A stretch of 64,000 nt of DNA from VRUE01 sp963812335. GTDB taxonomy: Bacteria > Actinomycetota > Thermoleophilia > Solirubrobacterales > 70-9. The translations under genes were made by a program, and so were the position numbers. Where the stretch lies: contig CAWEUU010000010.1 of the NCBI GenBank assembly GCA_963812335.1, positions 1-64,000 on the forward strand, read 5' to 3'. Below, piece after piece: positions 20,569 through 28,568 of the stretch. The number at the start of each line of letters is the position of its first letter. Positions within the stretch are counted from its first letter, which is position 1. Under the pieces are notes generated by a model. That model was not told the DNA's origin, searched no databases, and saw nothing but the letters and a program-made list of their open reading frames with translations.

Positions 20569-21960
20569 CTAGCCGAGCTTCGGGCTCTGCCAGGGCTGGG
20601 CCAGGCGGGTGGCCAGGTCGTCGGCGAGGCCCTCGATCGGGACTCTGGCCTGCTCCAAGGAGTCGCGGTCGCGGAGGGTGACGGTGTCGTCTTCCATCGT
20701 CTGGTGGTCGACGGTGATGCCCCAGGGGGTGCCGATCTCGTCCTGTCGGCGGTAGCGCTTGCCGATCGAGCCGCCCTCGTCGAACTCGGCCGGGACGCGG
20801 CGACGCACCTGCTCGAAGATCTCGCGCGCCTTCTCGGGCATGCCCTGCTTGGAGACCAGCGGCAGCACGGCGACCTTGACCGGGGCGAGGCGGGGGTGGA
20901 GGCGCAGCACCGTGCGCTCGCGCCCCTCGACCTCCTCGACCTCGTAGGCGTCGACGAGGAAGGCGAGCGTCGCCCGGTCGGCGCCGGCCGCCGGCTCGAT
21001 CACGTGCGGGACGTAGCGCTCCTTGGTCTGCTGGTCGAAGTATTCGAGCTTCTCGCCGCTGAACTTCGCGTGCTGGGTAAGGTCGAAAGCGCCGCGGTTG
21101 GCGATCCCCTCCAGCTCCGACCAGCCGATCGGGAAGAGGTACTCGATGTCGCTCGTCGCCGCGGAGTAGTGCGAGAGCTCGTCGGCGCCGTGCGCGCGCA
21201 CGCGCAGCATCTGCGGCCGCAGGCCGAGCCCGGTGTACCAGCGCTCGCGCTCCTCCATCCAGGTCTTGTGCCACTTCTCCGCTTCGGCCGGCGGCACGAA
21301 GAACTCCATCTCCATCTGCTCGAACTCGCGGGTGCGGAAGATGAAGTTGCCGGGGGTGATCTCGTTGCGGAAGGACTTGCCGATCTGGGCGATGCCGAAG
21401 GGCGGCTTCTTGCGGGCGAAGCCGAGCACGTTCTTGAAGTTGATGAAGATGCCCTGCGCGGTCTCCGGCCGCAGGTAGACCTCCGAGCCCTCGCCGGCGA
21501 CCGGGCCGATGTGGGTCTCGAACATCAGGTTGAACTGCCGTGGCTCCGAGAGCTCGCCGCCGCACTCCGGGCAGCGCAGCTCGGCCTCCGGGTCGCCGCC
21601 TTCCTCTTCAACCGCCTCGCGCAGATGATCCTCGCGCCAGCGCTTCTTGCACTTGCCGAGGCACTGCACGAGCGGGTCGGTGAAGCCTTCGAGGTGGCCC
21701 GAGGCCTCCCAGACCCGCGGGTGCTGGAGGATCGCCGAGTCAAGCGCGACGATGTCGTCGCGCTCCTGCAGCATCGCCCGCCACCACTCGGCCTTGACGT
21801 TGTTCTTCAGCAGCACCCCGTAGTGGCCGTAGTCGTAGGTCGAGCCGAGCCCGCCGTATATCTCCGAGGAGGGGAAGACGAAGCCGCGCCGCTTGCAGAG
21901 CGCGACGATCTCCTCCATCGTCGTCTCCTCGTTGCGGGCGCTCTCCCCGGCCGTTGCCAT
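20569..21960 (-). CDS. glyS: Glycyl-tRNA synthetase (homodimeric type)
   Basis: Class II synthetase charging tRNA-Gly; 463 residues, the alpha2 type of Actinobacteria. Motifs: CKRRGFVFPSSEIYGGLGS and YDYGHYGVLLKNNVKAEWWR at the N-terminus, zinc-ribbon-like CPECGGEL, motif 2 KSFRNEITPGNFIFRTREFE, EMEFFVPP, and the C-terminal anticodon domain with LAPVKVAVLPL and GSIGKRYRRQDEIGTPWGIT. ATG 21960 has TACGGT 6 nt upstream; an internal ATG at 21918 (MEEIVALCKRRG) is an alternative. Divergent from the FmdB-like gene. Confidence 0.95.
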   Translation of the reverse strand: MATAGESARNEETTMEEIVALCKRRGFVFPSSEIYGGLGSTYDYGHYGVLLKNNVKAEWWRAMLQERDDIVALDSAILQHPRVWEASGHLEGFTDPLVQCLGKCKKRWREDHLREAVEEEGGDPEAELRCPECGGELSEPRQFNLMFETHIGPVAGEGSEVYLRPETAQGIFINFKNVLGFARKKPPFGIAQIGKSFRNEITPGNFIFRTREFEQMEMEFFVPPAEAEKWHKTWMEERERWYTGLGLRPQMLRVRAHGADELSHYSAATSDIEYLFPIGWSELEGIANRGAFDLTQHAKFSGEKLEYFDQQTKERYVPHVIEPAAGADRATLAFLVDAYEVEEVEGRERTVLRLHPRLAPVKVAVLPLVSKQGMPEKAREIFEQVRRRVPAEFDEGGSIGKRYRRQDEIGTPWGITVDHQTMEDDTVTLRDRDSLEQARVPIEGLADDLATRLAQPWQSPKLG

Positions 21961-21966
21961 GGCGGA

Positions 21967-21986
21967 ACCGTATCGGCTGCGATAAT
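21967..21986. promoter_or_regulatory. Divergent promoters between glyS and the FmdB-like gene
   Basis: Only 37 bp separate the starts. Minus-strand TACGGT (21967-21972) is 6 nt from the glyS ATG and plus-strand GATAAT (21981-21986) is 11 nt from the ATG at 21998. Both look leaderless. Confidence 0.4.
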
Positions 21987-21997
21987 TGCCCACCCCC

Positions 21998-22315
21998 ATG
22001 CCCATCTACGAGTACAAGTGCGCCAACGGCCACGTTTTCGACGTGCTGCAACGGATGGCCGACGATCCGCTCACCGCGTGCCAGGAGTGCGGCGCCCCCG
22101 CCGAGCGCGTCCTGCACCCCGTAGCGATCCACTTCAAGGGCTCGGGCTTCCACAACACCGACTACGCCAAGAAGAAGACCGGTGCCGACGGCAGCTCGTC
22201 CGAAGGAAGCTCAGGCGACAGCAGCTCCTCGGACAGCTCCAGCTCCTCGTCCTCCGGGAGCAAGTCGTCCGACGCGAAGTCAAGCGACTCGAAGACTCCC
22301 GCCAAAACGGAGTAG
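21998..22315 (+). CDS. FmdB-family zinc-ribbon protein
   Basis: A 105-residue putative regulatory zinc-ribbon protein (CxxC_CXXC_SSSS family). MPIYEYKCANGHVFDVLQ and CQECGAP give the metal site, but the first knuckle shows only one cysteine with a histidine (YKCANGH). A low-complexity Ser/Asp/Lys tail covers the last ~40 residues (SSSSDSSSSSSSGS). The family is widespread and of unclear function. Convergent with the LCP gene, 24 bp apart. Confidence 0.8.
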   Translation: MPIYEYKCANGHVFDVLQRMADDPLTACQECGAPAERVLHPVAIHFKGSGFHNTDYAKKKTGADGSSSEGSSGDSSSSDSSSSSSSGSKSSDAKSSDSKTPAKTE

Positions 22316-22339
22316 CTGCCCGACCCCCCACACCTGCGG

Positions 22340-23572
22340 CTATTCGCCGAGCAGCTTCTTGACCGCTCGCCTACGCTCGCTGTCGGGCACTTCGATCGAA
22401 CCTCCGGGGCCGGGCGCGCAGCCCGAGTTCGCCCCCCGGCAGAGCACGTCGGCCTTGCTGTCGCCGCCGATGCCGGCGGCGAGGATCAGCTGCGGCATCG
22501 TCAGGAAGCCCATGTCGCTGACGAAGGCCTTGGGGGCGTCCCAGCCGATGATCGGGCCCTTGACGAAGTTGTAGGGGAGGCGCAGCGGATCGGTGAGGCG
22601 GCCCTTGATGCCGGCGATCACGGCCTGCTGGGCGGCGGCACGGTCGAAGTCGTCGTAGCCGAGCGTGTAGGCGCTCCTGCCGGGGCCGGGGCATTCGCTC
22701 GGCTTGCGGATGCGTGAATAGATCAGCGCCTTTTCGCCGTCGAGCGTGTTCTCGCCCTTGCCCAGCCGCAGCGTGCCGCCGCCCTGGCCACCGCCGGCGC
22801 CGCCGGAGATGTTGGCGCAGAGCTTCTGTGGCACGTCGACGACGACACCGCCGACCGCGTCGATCAGGTCTTCGAAGCCGGTGAAGTCGACGATCGCGAC
22901 GTGGTCGACTTCGACGTCGAGGAAGTCCTCGACTGCTTCGATCTGCGCGCCGGCCCCGCCGAAGGCGAAGGCGCCGTTGATCTTCTGTGGGCTCTGGCCG
23001 GGGATTTCGGCATAGGAGTCGCGCGGGACCGAGAGTTTGCGGAAGGCGCCGCCGCCGGCGCGGATCAGCATCAGCGTGTCGGCGCGGAACTGGCCGGGCG
23101 TGCATTCGCCGTGCGGGGCGTCGCCGTGGGCCTGCTGTTCGAAGCACTTCTCGGAGGGCACGCCGACTGGCTCCTTGCTGTCGGGCGGGCGCGCGTCGGT
23201 GCCCATCACCAGGATCGTCTGGGGGTCGAAGAGCAGCAGCGGGTTGCCGTGCAGGGTCGACTTCGCCTCGCTGGAGAGCTTGAACGACTGCAACTGGGCG
23301 GAGACGGCGAAGGCGAGGAAGCTGAGCAGGATCCAGGCGCCGGCGGCGATGCCGAGCCATTTCAGCGCCCGGCGCAGGCCCGGCCGCGGCGGCCGCGGGC
23401 CGCGCTCACGGCCGGGGCGGCCGGGGCGCTGCGGCAGCTTCGGCGCGTGCCAGTCGCGTTCGCGCAGGCCGGAGAGGTCGGGCTTGCGGAAACGCGAGAA
23501 GAGCCCGCGGCGGGCGCGGTAGACCTTGTACTCGGGCGGACCCTTCGGCCGCTGCTCGTCGTCGTTGCCCAT
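22340..23572 (-). CDS. LytR-CpsA-Psr (LCP) family cell-wall ligase
   Basis: Membrane-anchored phosphotransferase that joins undecaprenyl-linked glycopolymers to peptidoglycan. Layout of the 410 residues: cytoplasmic basic/proline-rich N-terminus (~75), one transmembrane helix (WLGIAAGAWILLSFLAFAVS), then the LCP domain: ILVMGTDARPPD, FRADTLMLIRAGGGAFRKLS, VPRDSYAEIPG, KINGAFAFGGAGAQIEAVED, LDGEKALIYSRIRKPSE. The Asp/Arg residues of the pyrophosphate site are there. ATG 23572 has GGAG 8 nt upstream, so it is preferred over the ATG at 23590. Confidence 0.9.
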   Translation of the reverse strand: MGNDDEQRPKGPPEYKVYRARRGLFSRFRKPDLSGLRERDWHAPKLPQRPGRPGRERGPRPPRPGLRRALKWLGIAAGAWILLSFLAFAVSAQLQSFKLSSEAKSTLHGNPLLLFDPQTILVMGTDARPPDSKEPVGVPSEKCFEQQAHGDAPHGECTPGQFRADTLMLIRAGGGAFRKLSVPRDSYAEIPGQSPQKINGAFAFGGAGAQIEAVEDFLDVEVDHVAIVDFTGFEDLIDAVGGVVVDVPQKLCANISGGAGGGQGGGTLRLGKGENTLDGEKALIYSRIRKPSECPGPGRSAYTLGYDDFDRAAAQQAVIAGIKGRLTDPLRLPYNFVKGPIIGWDAPKAFVSDMGFLTMPQLILAAGIGGDSKADVLCRGANSGCAPGPGGSIEVPDSERRRAVKKLLGE

Positions 23573-23632
23573 GAAAGACTCCGGAATCATGCCGATGTCC
23601 GCGGTCGCCCGCGAAACCAGCAGCGCCGGACG

Positions 23633-24595
23633 ATGAGCCAGGCCGAAGCGATAGGCGTCGATCTGGGCGGCACGAAGATGCTGCTCGGTGTGCTCGACCG
23701 CGACTCGAAGACCGCCTGGGAGAGCCGTGAGCGCTCGGCTGGCGAGAGCCAGGACGAGCTGGTCGAGATGCTCGTGCGCGAGGTCGGCGAGGCGCGCGCG
23801 GAGCGGCCCGGGGTGGAGGCGATCGGGATGGGCGTTCCGGCGACGATCGACCACGAGAAGGGGCTGGCGCTGGCCGCGGTCAACCTGCCGATCGAGGAGC
23901 TGCCGCTGCGCGACCTGGTCGCCGAGCGCACCGGCCTGCCGTCCTTCCTCGACAACGACGCCAACGTTGCGGCGCTGGCCGAGCACCGTTTCGGCGCCGC
24001 GCGCGGCGCCGAAAACGCGGTGATGCTGACGATCGGCACCGGGATCGGTGGCGGCCTGATCCTCGGCGGCGAGATATACCGCGGCTCGACCGGCGCCGGC
24101 GCCGAGCTCGGCCACATGGCGATCCAGATGGATGGCCCGGGCTGCCAGGGCAACTGCCCGAACCGCGGCTGCGTCGAGGCCCTCGCCTCCGGCACCGCGC
24201 TCGGCCGCGAAGGCCTGGCGGCAGCCGAAAGCAAGCCCGAGTCGGCGCTCGGCAAGTTGCTCGCCGCAGGCGAGGAGGTTGACGGCAAGGCAGTCACGGT
24301 CGCCGCGCAGCAGGGCGACGAGACCGCGATCGAGGTCTTCGAGCTGGTCGGTGGCCGCCTCGGCGTCGCCCTCGCCAGCTACGCCAACATCTTCGAGCCG
24401 GAAGTGATCGTGATCGGCGGCGGCGTGATCGCGGCCGGCGACCTGCTGCTCGGCCCGGCCCGGCGCGAGCTCGAAGCGCGAGCGTTGCGGCCGATGAACC
24501 GCACGCCGGTGGTCGAGGCCGAGCTGGGCGAGGACGCCGGCATGATCGGCGCCGCCGCAATGGCGCGGTCTGAGCTCGAGAAGGCGGGGGGCTGA
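23633..24595 (+). CDS. ROK-family sugar kinase (glucokinase-like)
   Basis: ATP-dependent sugar kinase, 320 residues. Phosphate-1 motif GVDLGGTKMLLGVLDRD, catalytic Asp in LDNDANVAALAEHRFG, adenosine loop TIGTGIGGGLILGGEIYRG, sugar-site Glu/His in GAELGHMAI, and cysteines in GCQGNCPNRGCVEAL for the structural zinc. Most likely glucokinase; other hexoses are possible. No HTH, so it is not a ROK repressor. Its stop overlaps the rsmI ATG (TGATG). The 60 bp to the divergent LCP gene carry both promoters. Confidence 0.88.
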   Translation: MSQAEAIGVDLGGTKMLLGVLDRDSKTAWESRERSAGESQDELVEMLVREVGEARAERPGVEAIGMGVPATIDHEKGLALAAVNLPIEELPLRDLVAERTGLPSFLDNDANVAALAEHRFGAARGAENAVMLTIGTGIGGGLILGGEIYRGSTGAGAELGHMAIQMDGPGCQGNCPNRGCVEALASGTALGREGLAAAESKPESALGKLLAAGEEVDGKAVTVAAQQGDETAIEVFELVGGRLGVALASYANIFEPEVIVIGGGVIAAGDLLLGPARRELEARALRPMNRTPVVEAELGEDAGMIGAAAMARSELEKAGG

Positions 24596-25422
24596 TGCCG
24601 GGGTCGCTGCTCGTCTGCCCGACCCCGATCGGCAACCTCGACGACATCACGATCCGTGTCCGCGATGCGCTCGTCGCCGCCGACTACATCGCCTGCGAGG
24701 ACACCCGCCGCACGGGCGGCCTGCTCGACAAGCTCGGCATCCGCCCGGCGCCGCAGCTGATCTCGATCCACGAGGGCAACGAAGCGCCGCGGGCGGTCGA
24801 GCTGGCGCAGCGGGTCGAACGCGGCGAGACCGTCGCCCTCGTCTCTGACGCCGGCATGCCGGCGATCTCCGACCCCGGCTTCCGCCTGATCCGCCGCTGC
24901 ATTGAGCGCAACCTCGACGTCACCGTCCTGCCGGGGCCCTCGGTGGTGCCGGTGGCGCTGGTCGCCTCCGGGATGCCGACCGACCGCTGGCGCTTCGAGG
25001 GCTTCCTGCCGAAGCGCTCGGGCGAGATGGAGCGCGTGCTGCGTTCGAGCGAGACCGTGGTGGCCTTCGAGTCGCCGCGGCGCATCGGCGACTCGCTCGC
25101 CGCCCTCGCGGCGATCGCCGCCGACCGCCCGGCCGCGGTCTGCCGCGAGCTGACCAAGGTCCACGAGGAGGTTTCGCGGGGGACCCTCGGCGAGCTCGCC
25201 CGCCGCTTCCGCGGCGACGTCAAGGGGGAGATCGTGCTCGTCATCGCGCCCGCCTCAGCCGACGACCACGACAAGGACGTCGGCTTCGCCGTCGATGCGC
25301 TGCGCCACCTGGTCCAGTCCGGCGCTCGCCCCCGCGCCGCCGCCAGCGTCGTCGCCGCGCTTACCGGCACCCGCGCCAACGACCTCTACCGGGCACTAAC
25401 CGGAAGGGAGCCAAGGAAATGA
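24595..25422 (+). CDS. rsmI: 16S rRNA 2'-O-methyltransferase RsmI
   Basis: SAM-dependent methylation of C1402 in 16S rRNA. 275 residues: CPTPIGNLDDITIRVRDALV, ACEDTRRTGGLLDKLGI, VALVSDAGMPAISDPGFRLI, LPGPSVVPVALVASGMPTDR, FEGFLPKR, VAFESPRRI and CRELTKVHEEVSRGTLGEL are all conserved RsmI blocks of the tetrapyrrole-methylase fold. The C-terminus is shorter than in E. coli. The stop overlaps the metG ATG by 4 nt, so ROK-rsmI-metG form one operon. Confidence 0.95.
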   Translation: MPGSLLVCPTPIGNLDDITIRVRDALVAADYIACEDTRRTGGLLDKLGIRPAPQLISIHEGNEAPRAVELAQRVERGETVALVSDAGMPAISDPGFRLIRRCIERNLDVTVLPGPSVVPVALVASGMPTDRWRFEGFLPKRSGEMERVLRSSETVVAFESPRRIGDSLAALAAIAADRPAAVCRELTKVHEEVSRGTLGELARRFRGDVKGEIVLVIAPASADDHDKDVGFAVDALRHLVQSGARPRAAASVVAALTGTRANDLYRALTGREPRK

Positions 25423-26925
25423 CCTACTACGTCACCACGCCGATCTACTACGTCAACGCGGAGCCGCATCTCGGTCACGCCTACTCGACGATGGCGGCTG
25501 ACGTGCTCGCCCGCCACATGCGCCAGCGCGGCGAGGACGTCTTCTTCCTCACCGGCACCGACGAGCACGGCGAGCCGATCGAGAACGCGGCCGAGCGCGA
25601 GGGCGTCACCCCGCAGGAGCTGGCCGACCGCAACGCCGCCAAGTTCGAAGCGCTGATGCCGATCATCGACGCCAGCAACGACTTCTTCATCCGCACCTCC
25701 GATCCCCGCCACGCGGAGCGCGTCGCCGAGATCATGCAGCGCGTCTACGACAACGGCTGGGTCGACAAGGGCGCCTACGAGGGCTGGTACTGCCCGCGCT
25801 GCGCCGACTTCAAGAGCGAGCGCGAGCAGGGGCCCGACCGGACCTGCCCGATTCACGAGATCCCGCTGGAGGAGGTGCGCGAGGAGAACTGGTTCTTCCG
25901 CCTCTCCGCCTTCCAGGAGCGGCTCGAAGCGCTCTACGCGGAGCGGCCCGACTTCGTCGTGCCCGAGTTCCGCCGCAACGAGGCGGTCTCCTTCATCCAG
26001 GGCGGGCTCGAGGACGTCTCGCTCTCGCGGCCGAAGCTGAAGTGGGGGATGCGGCTGCCCTGGGACCCCGAGCAGCGCATGTACGTGTGGTTCGACGCGC
26101 TGCTCAACTACGTCACCGCGCTCGGCTTCGCCCGCGAGGGCGAGGACCTGACCGAGCGCTACTGGCCCGCCGACCTGCACGTGATGGCCAAGGACATCCT
26201 CAAGTTCCACGCGGTGATCTGGCCGGCGCTGCTCTGGGCGGCGGACCTCGAGCCGCCGAAGCGGATGGCGATCCACGGCTTCCTGCTGATGGGCGAGAAG
26301 AAGATGTCGAAGTCGCTCGGCAACGTGCTCGACCCGTTTGAGGTCGATCGAGCGCTTCGGCGCCGACGCGCTGCGCTTCTACTGCTTCCGCGAGGTCAGC
26401 TTCGGCCAGGACGGCTCGATCTCGACCGCCGGCTTCGAGGCTCGCTACGAGGCCGAGCTCGCCAACGACTTCGGCAACCTCGCCAGCCGCGTGCTGGCGA
26501 TGGTCGACCGCTACCGCGACGGCGTCGTCCCCGAGGGCCAGGTCGACGCGGTGCTCGAGGAGGACTTCGAAGGAGCGGTCGAGCGCTTCTGCGGGCTGCT
26601 CGACCGGGCCGAGCTGACCCAGGCGCTCGAGCTCGCCTGGGCCCTGGTCCGCCGCCTCAACCGCTACGTCGAGGAGACCCGCCCCTGGGAGCTGGCCAAG
26701 GACGAGGCCGACCCCGCCCGGCTCGACGAAGTCCTCTACAACCTCGCCGAGGGCCTGCGCGTCATCACCCTGTTGCTCGTCCCCTACCTGCCGCAGTCGA
26801 GCGAGCAGCTACTCGCCGCTCTGGGTGAGGACTCCCGCGAGCTCAGCGACTTCGGTGCCCGCCCCGGCGGCCAGAGGGCCGAGCGCGTCCCACCGCTCTT
26901 CCCGAAGATCGAGACGCCGGCCTGA
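25419..26925 (+). CDS. metG: Methionyl-tRNA synthetase (single-base frameshift)
   Basis: Class I synthetase charging tRNA-Met. HIGH-type motif PHLGHAYSTMAADVLARH near residue 16, zinc knuckle CPRCADFKSEREQG...TCPIHE, KMSKSLGNVLDPFEV (KMSKS loop) and an all-helical anticodon domain. After DPFEV the frame breaks at 26346: one surplus G separates it from IERFGADALRFYCFREVSFG in the next frame, which runs to the TGA at 26923-26925. Removing it gives 501 residues, a normal short MetRS without the C-terminal dimer domain. Since metG is normally single-copy and essential, I take this as a sequencing or assembly error. Confidence 0.93.
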
Positions 26926-26956
26926 GGCCACGTGCACGTGCCCACGTGGCCTCAGG
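26921..26956. terminator. Bidirectional terminator between metG and the aldehyde dehydrogenase
   Basis: Perfect 14-bp inverted repeat CCTGAGGCCACGTG (26921-26934) / CACGTGGCCTCAGG (26943-26956), loop 8 nt. The metG TGA (26923-26925) lies in the left arm and the aldehyde dehydrogenase TGA (26952-26954) in the right arm. It lacks a U-run. Confidence 0.7.
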
Positions 26957-28523
26957 GGCGCAGACCCAGTCTGCGGCGCCAGTCGCGGGCGTTGAAGGCC
27001 CTCGCGATGCGGCCGATCAGGCCGTGGCGGGCCTTCGTGTAGGGGTACCAGGTCGGCTCGCGCTTGCCGCCGAAGCGGCTGACGATCACCGAGCTCGGTT
27101 GGCAGTACTTCTTGATCCCGTACTCGCCGTGGCGGAAGCCGACCCCGGACTCCTTCCAGCCGCCCATCGGCACGTCCATCAACACGTAGTTGACGATCAC
27201 GTCGTTGACGTTGACCGCGCCGGCCTCGATCCGCCGTCCCAGCGCCTCCGCCCGCGCCTTCTCCCCGAAGACCGAGGCGGCGAGCCCGTAACGGGTGTTG
27301 TTGGCGTGGCTGAGCGCCTCCTCTGCATCGCGCACCTTCATCACGCAGACGACCGGGCCGAAGGTCTCGTCTCGCATTACGTCCATCGAGTGGTCGACAT
27401 CGACCAGCACGGTCGGCTCGAAGTAGTCGCCGGGCCCCTCCACCGCCTTGCCGCCAGTCGCCGCCCGCGCGCCTTTTGCCAGCGCGTCCTCGACCTGCGC
27501 CTTGACCACGGCGGTCTGGTTGGGCGAGGTCATCGCGCCGACGTCCTTCTCCGGCTTGCGGCCGTCGGCGCCCTGGCGCAGCGCCCCGACCTCCTTGGTC
27601 AGCTTGGCGACGAACTCGTCGTAGGCGGGCTCCTCAACGTAGATCCGCTCGACCGAGAGACAGACCTGGCCCGAGTTGAACATCCCGCCCCAGGTGGCGG
27701 CGTTGGCAGCGCGGTCGATGTCGGCGTCGTCGAGCACGATCATCGGGTCCTTGCCGCCGAGCTCGAGGCTGACCGGGGTCAGCGTCTCGGCGGCGCGCGC
27801 CATCACCTTGCGGCCGGTGCGGTCGGAGCCGGTGAACTGGACGAAGTCGACCTCGTCGACCAGGGCGCCGCCGGTCTCGCCGGTGCCGTGCACGCAATCG
27901 AACACGTCGGGGGCGCCGATCTCGGTCTTCCAGGCCTCGACGATCTCCGCCAGCCCCAGCGGCGTGAACTCCGAGGGCTTGACGACGACCGCGGCGCCGG
28001 CCTGAAGGGCGGGGATCGCGTCGCCGAGCGCCAGCGCCAGGGGGAAGTTCCAGGGGCTGATCACGCCGACCACGGGGTAGGGCCGATAGTGGACCATCAG
28101 CTTTTTCGAGGCCGCCAGCGGCGAGTGCGGGCGGACCGTTTCGTCACCGATGAACTTCTCCGCCTTGGTCCCGTAGAAATTGATCAGGTCGGTCAGGTAG
28201 ACCGTCTCGGCGCTGGTGTCGCCACGGACCTTGCCGGTCTCCGCCTGCATCGTGTCGAGTACGCGCTCGTGGTTGTCGAGCAGCCAGTCGCGCAGCCTGC
28301 CCAGCCAGCGGTAGCGACCCTCAATCCCCAGGGCCTCCCACTCGGCCTGGTTGGCGCGCACCCGCGCCACGACCTCGGCAACGCGCTCGGGCGAGGCGAC
28401 CTCGACACTGCCGGCCATCGTCCCGTTCGCCGGGTTGAGAACCTCGATTCGCTCGGCGCCGCTGCCGTTGGCGGATGCGCCGTTCACTGCCTCGCTGGCT
28501 TTCGGTGCCGTTCCACTCTCCAC
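26952..28523 (-). CDS. NAD(P)-dependent aldehyde dehydrogenase (succinate-semialdehyde type)
   Basis: Oxidises an aldehyde to the acid; 523 residues. NAD-site region GVISPWNFPLALALGDAIPA, KPSEFTPLG, FTGSDRTGRKVMARAAE, catalytic Glu in LELGGKDPMIVLDDAD and catalytic Cys in FNSGQVCLSVERIYV, then ETFGPVVCVMKV and ESGVGFRHGEYGIKKY. The frame opens at TTG 28559, but that codon lies inside a TetR-type operator. GTG 28523 has a good ribosome site (AAGGGAG) and leaves the operator upstream, so I choose it. The C-terminal ~45 residues (KREPTWYPYTKARHGLIG and on) extend beyond most family members. Confidence 0.9.
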   Translation of the reverse strand: MESGTAPKASEAVNGASANGSGAERIEVLNPANGTMAGSVEVASPERVAEVVARVRANQAEWEALGIEGRYRWLGRLRDWLLDNHERVLDTMQAETGKVRGDTSAETVYLTDLINFYGTKAEKFIGDETVRPHSPLAASKKLMVHYRPYPVVGVISPWNFPLALALGDAIPALQAGAAVVVKPSEFTPLGLAEIVEAWKTEIGAPDVFDCVHGTGETGGALVDEVDFVQFTGSDRTGRKVMARAAETLTPVSLELGGKDPMIVLDDADIDRAANAATWGGMFNSGQVCLSVERIYVEEPAYDEFVAKLTKEVGALRQGADGRKPEKDVGAMTSPNQTAVVKAQVEDALAKGARAATGGKAVEGPGDYFEPTVLVDVDHSMDVMRDETFGPVVCVMKVRDAEEALSHANNTRYGLAASVFGEKARAEALGRRIEAGAVNVNDVIVNYVLMDVPMGGWKESGVGFRHGEYGIKKYCQPSSVIVSRFGGKREPTWYPYTKARHGLIGRIARAFNARDWRRRLGLRP

Positions 28524-28543
28524 CTGACCGCTCCCTTCGAAAA

Positions 28544-28559
28544 TTGGCTGGTCAGCCAA
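28544..28559. promoter_or_regulatory. Putative TetR operator before the aldehyde dehydrogenase
   Basis: Perfect palindrome TTGGCTGGTCAGCCAA, 20 bp upstream of the preferred GTG start. It shares TGGCTGGTCAGCCA exactly with the site at 17188-17201 and 13 of 14 bases with the site before the MMPL gene. It lies between this gene and the stop of the sugar dehydrogenase. Confidence 0.65.
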
Positions 28560-28568
28560 GGGTAGCCC

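Noticed and set aside
26946..28565. 539-codon frame antisense to the aldehyde dehydrogenase
   Set aside because: Shadow frame; the opposite strand carries all aldehyde dehydrogenase motifs.
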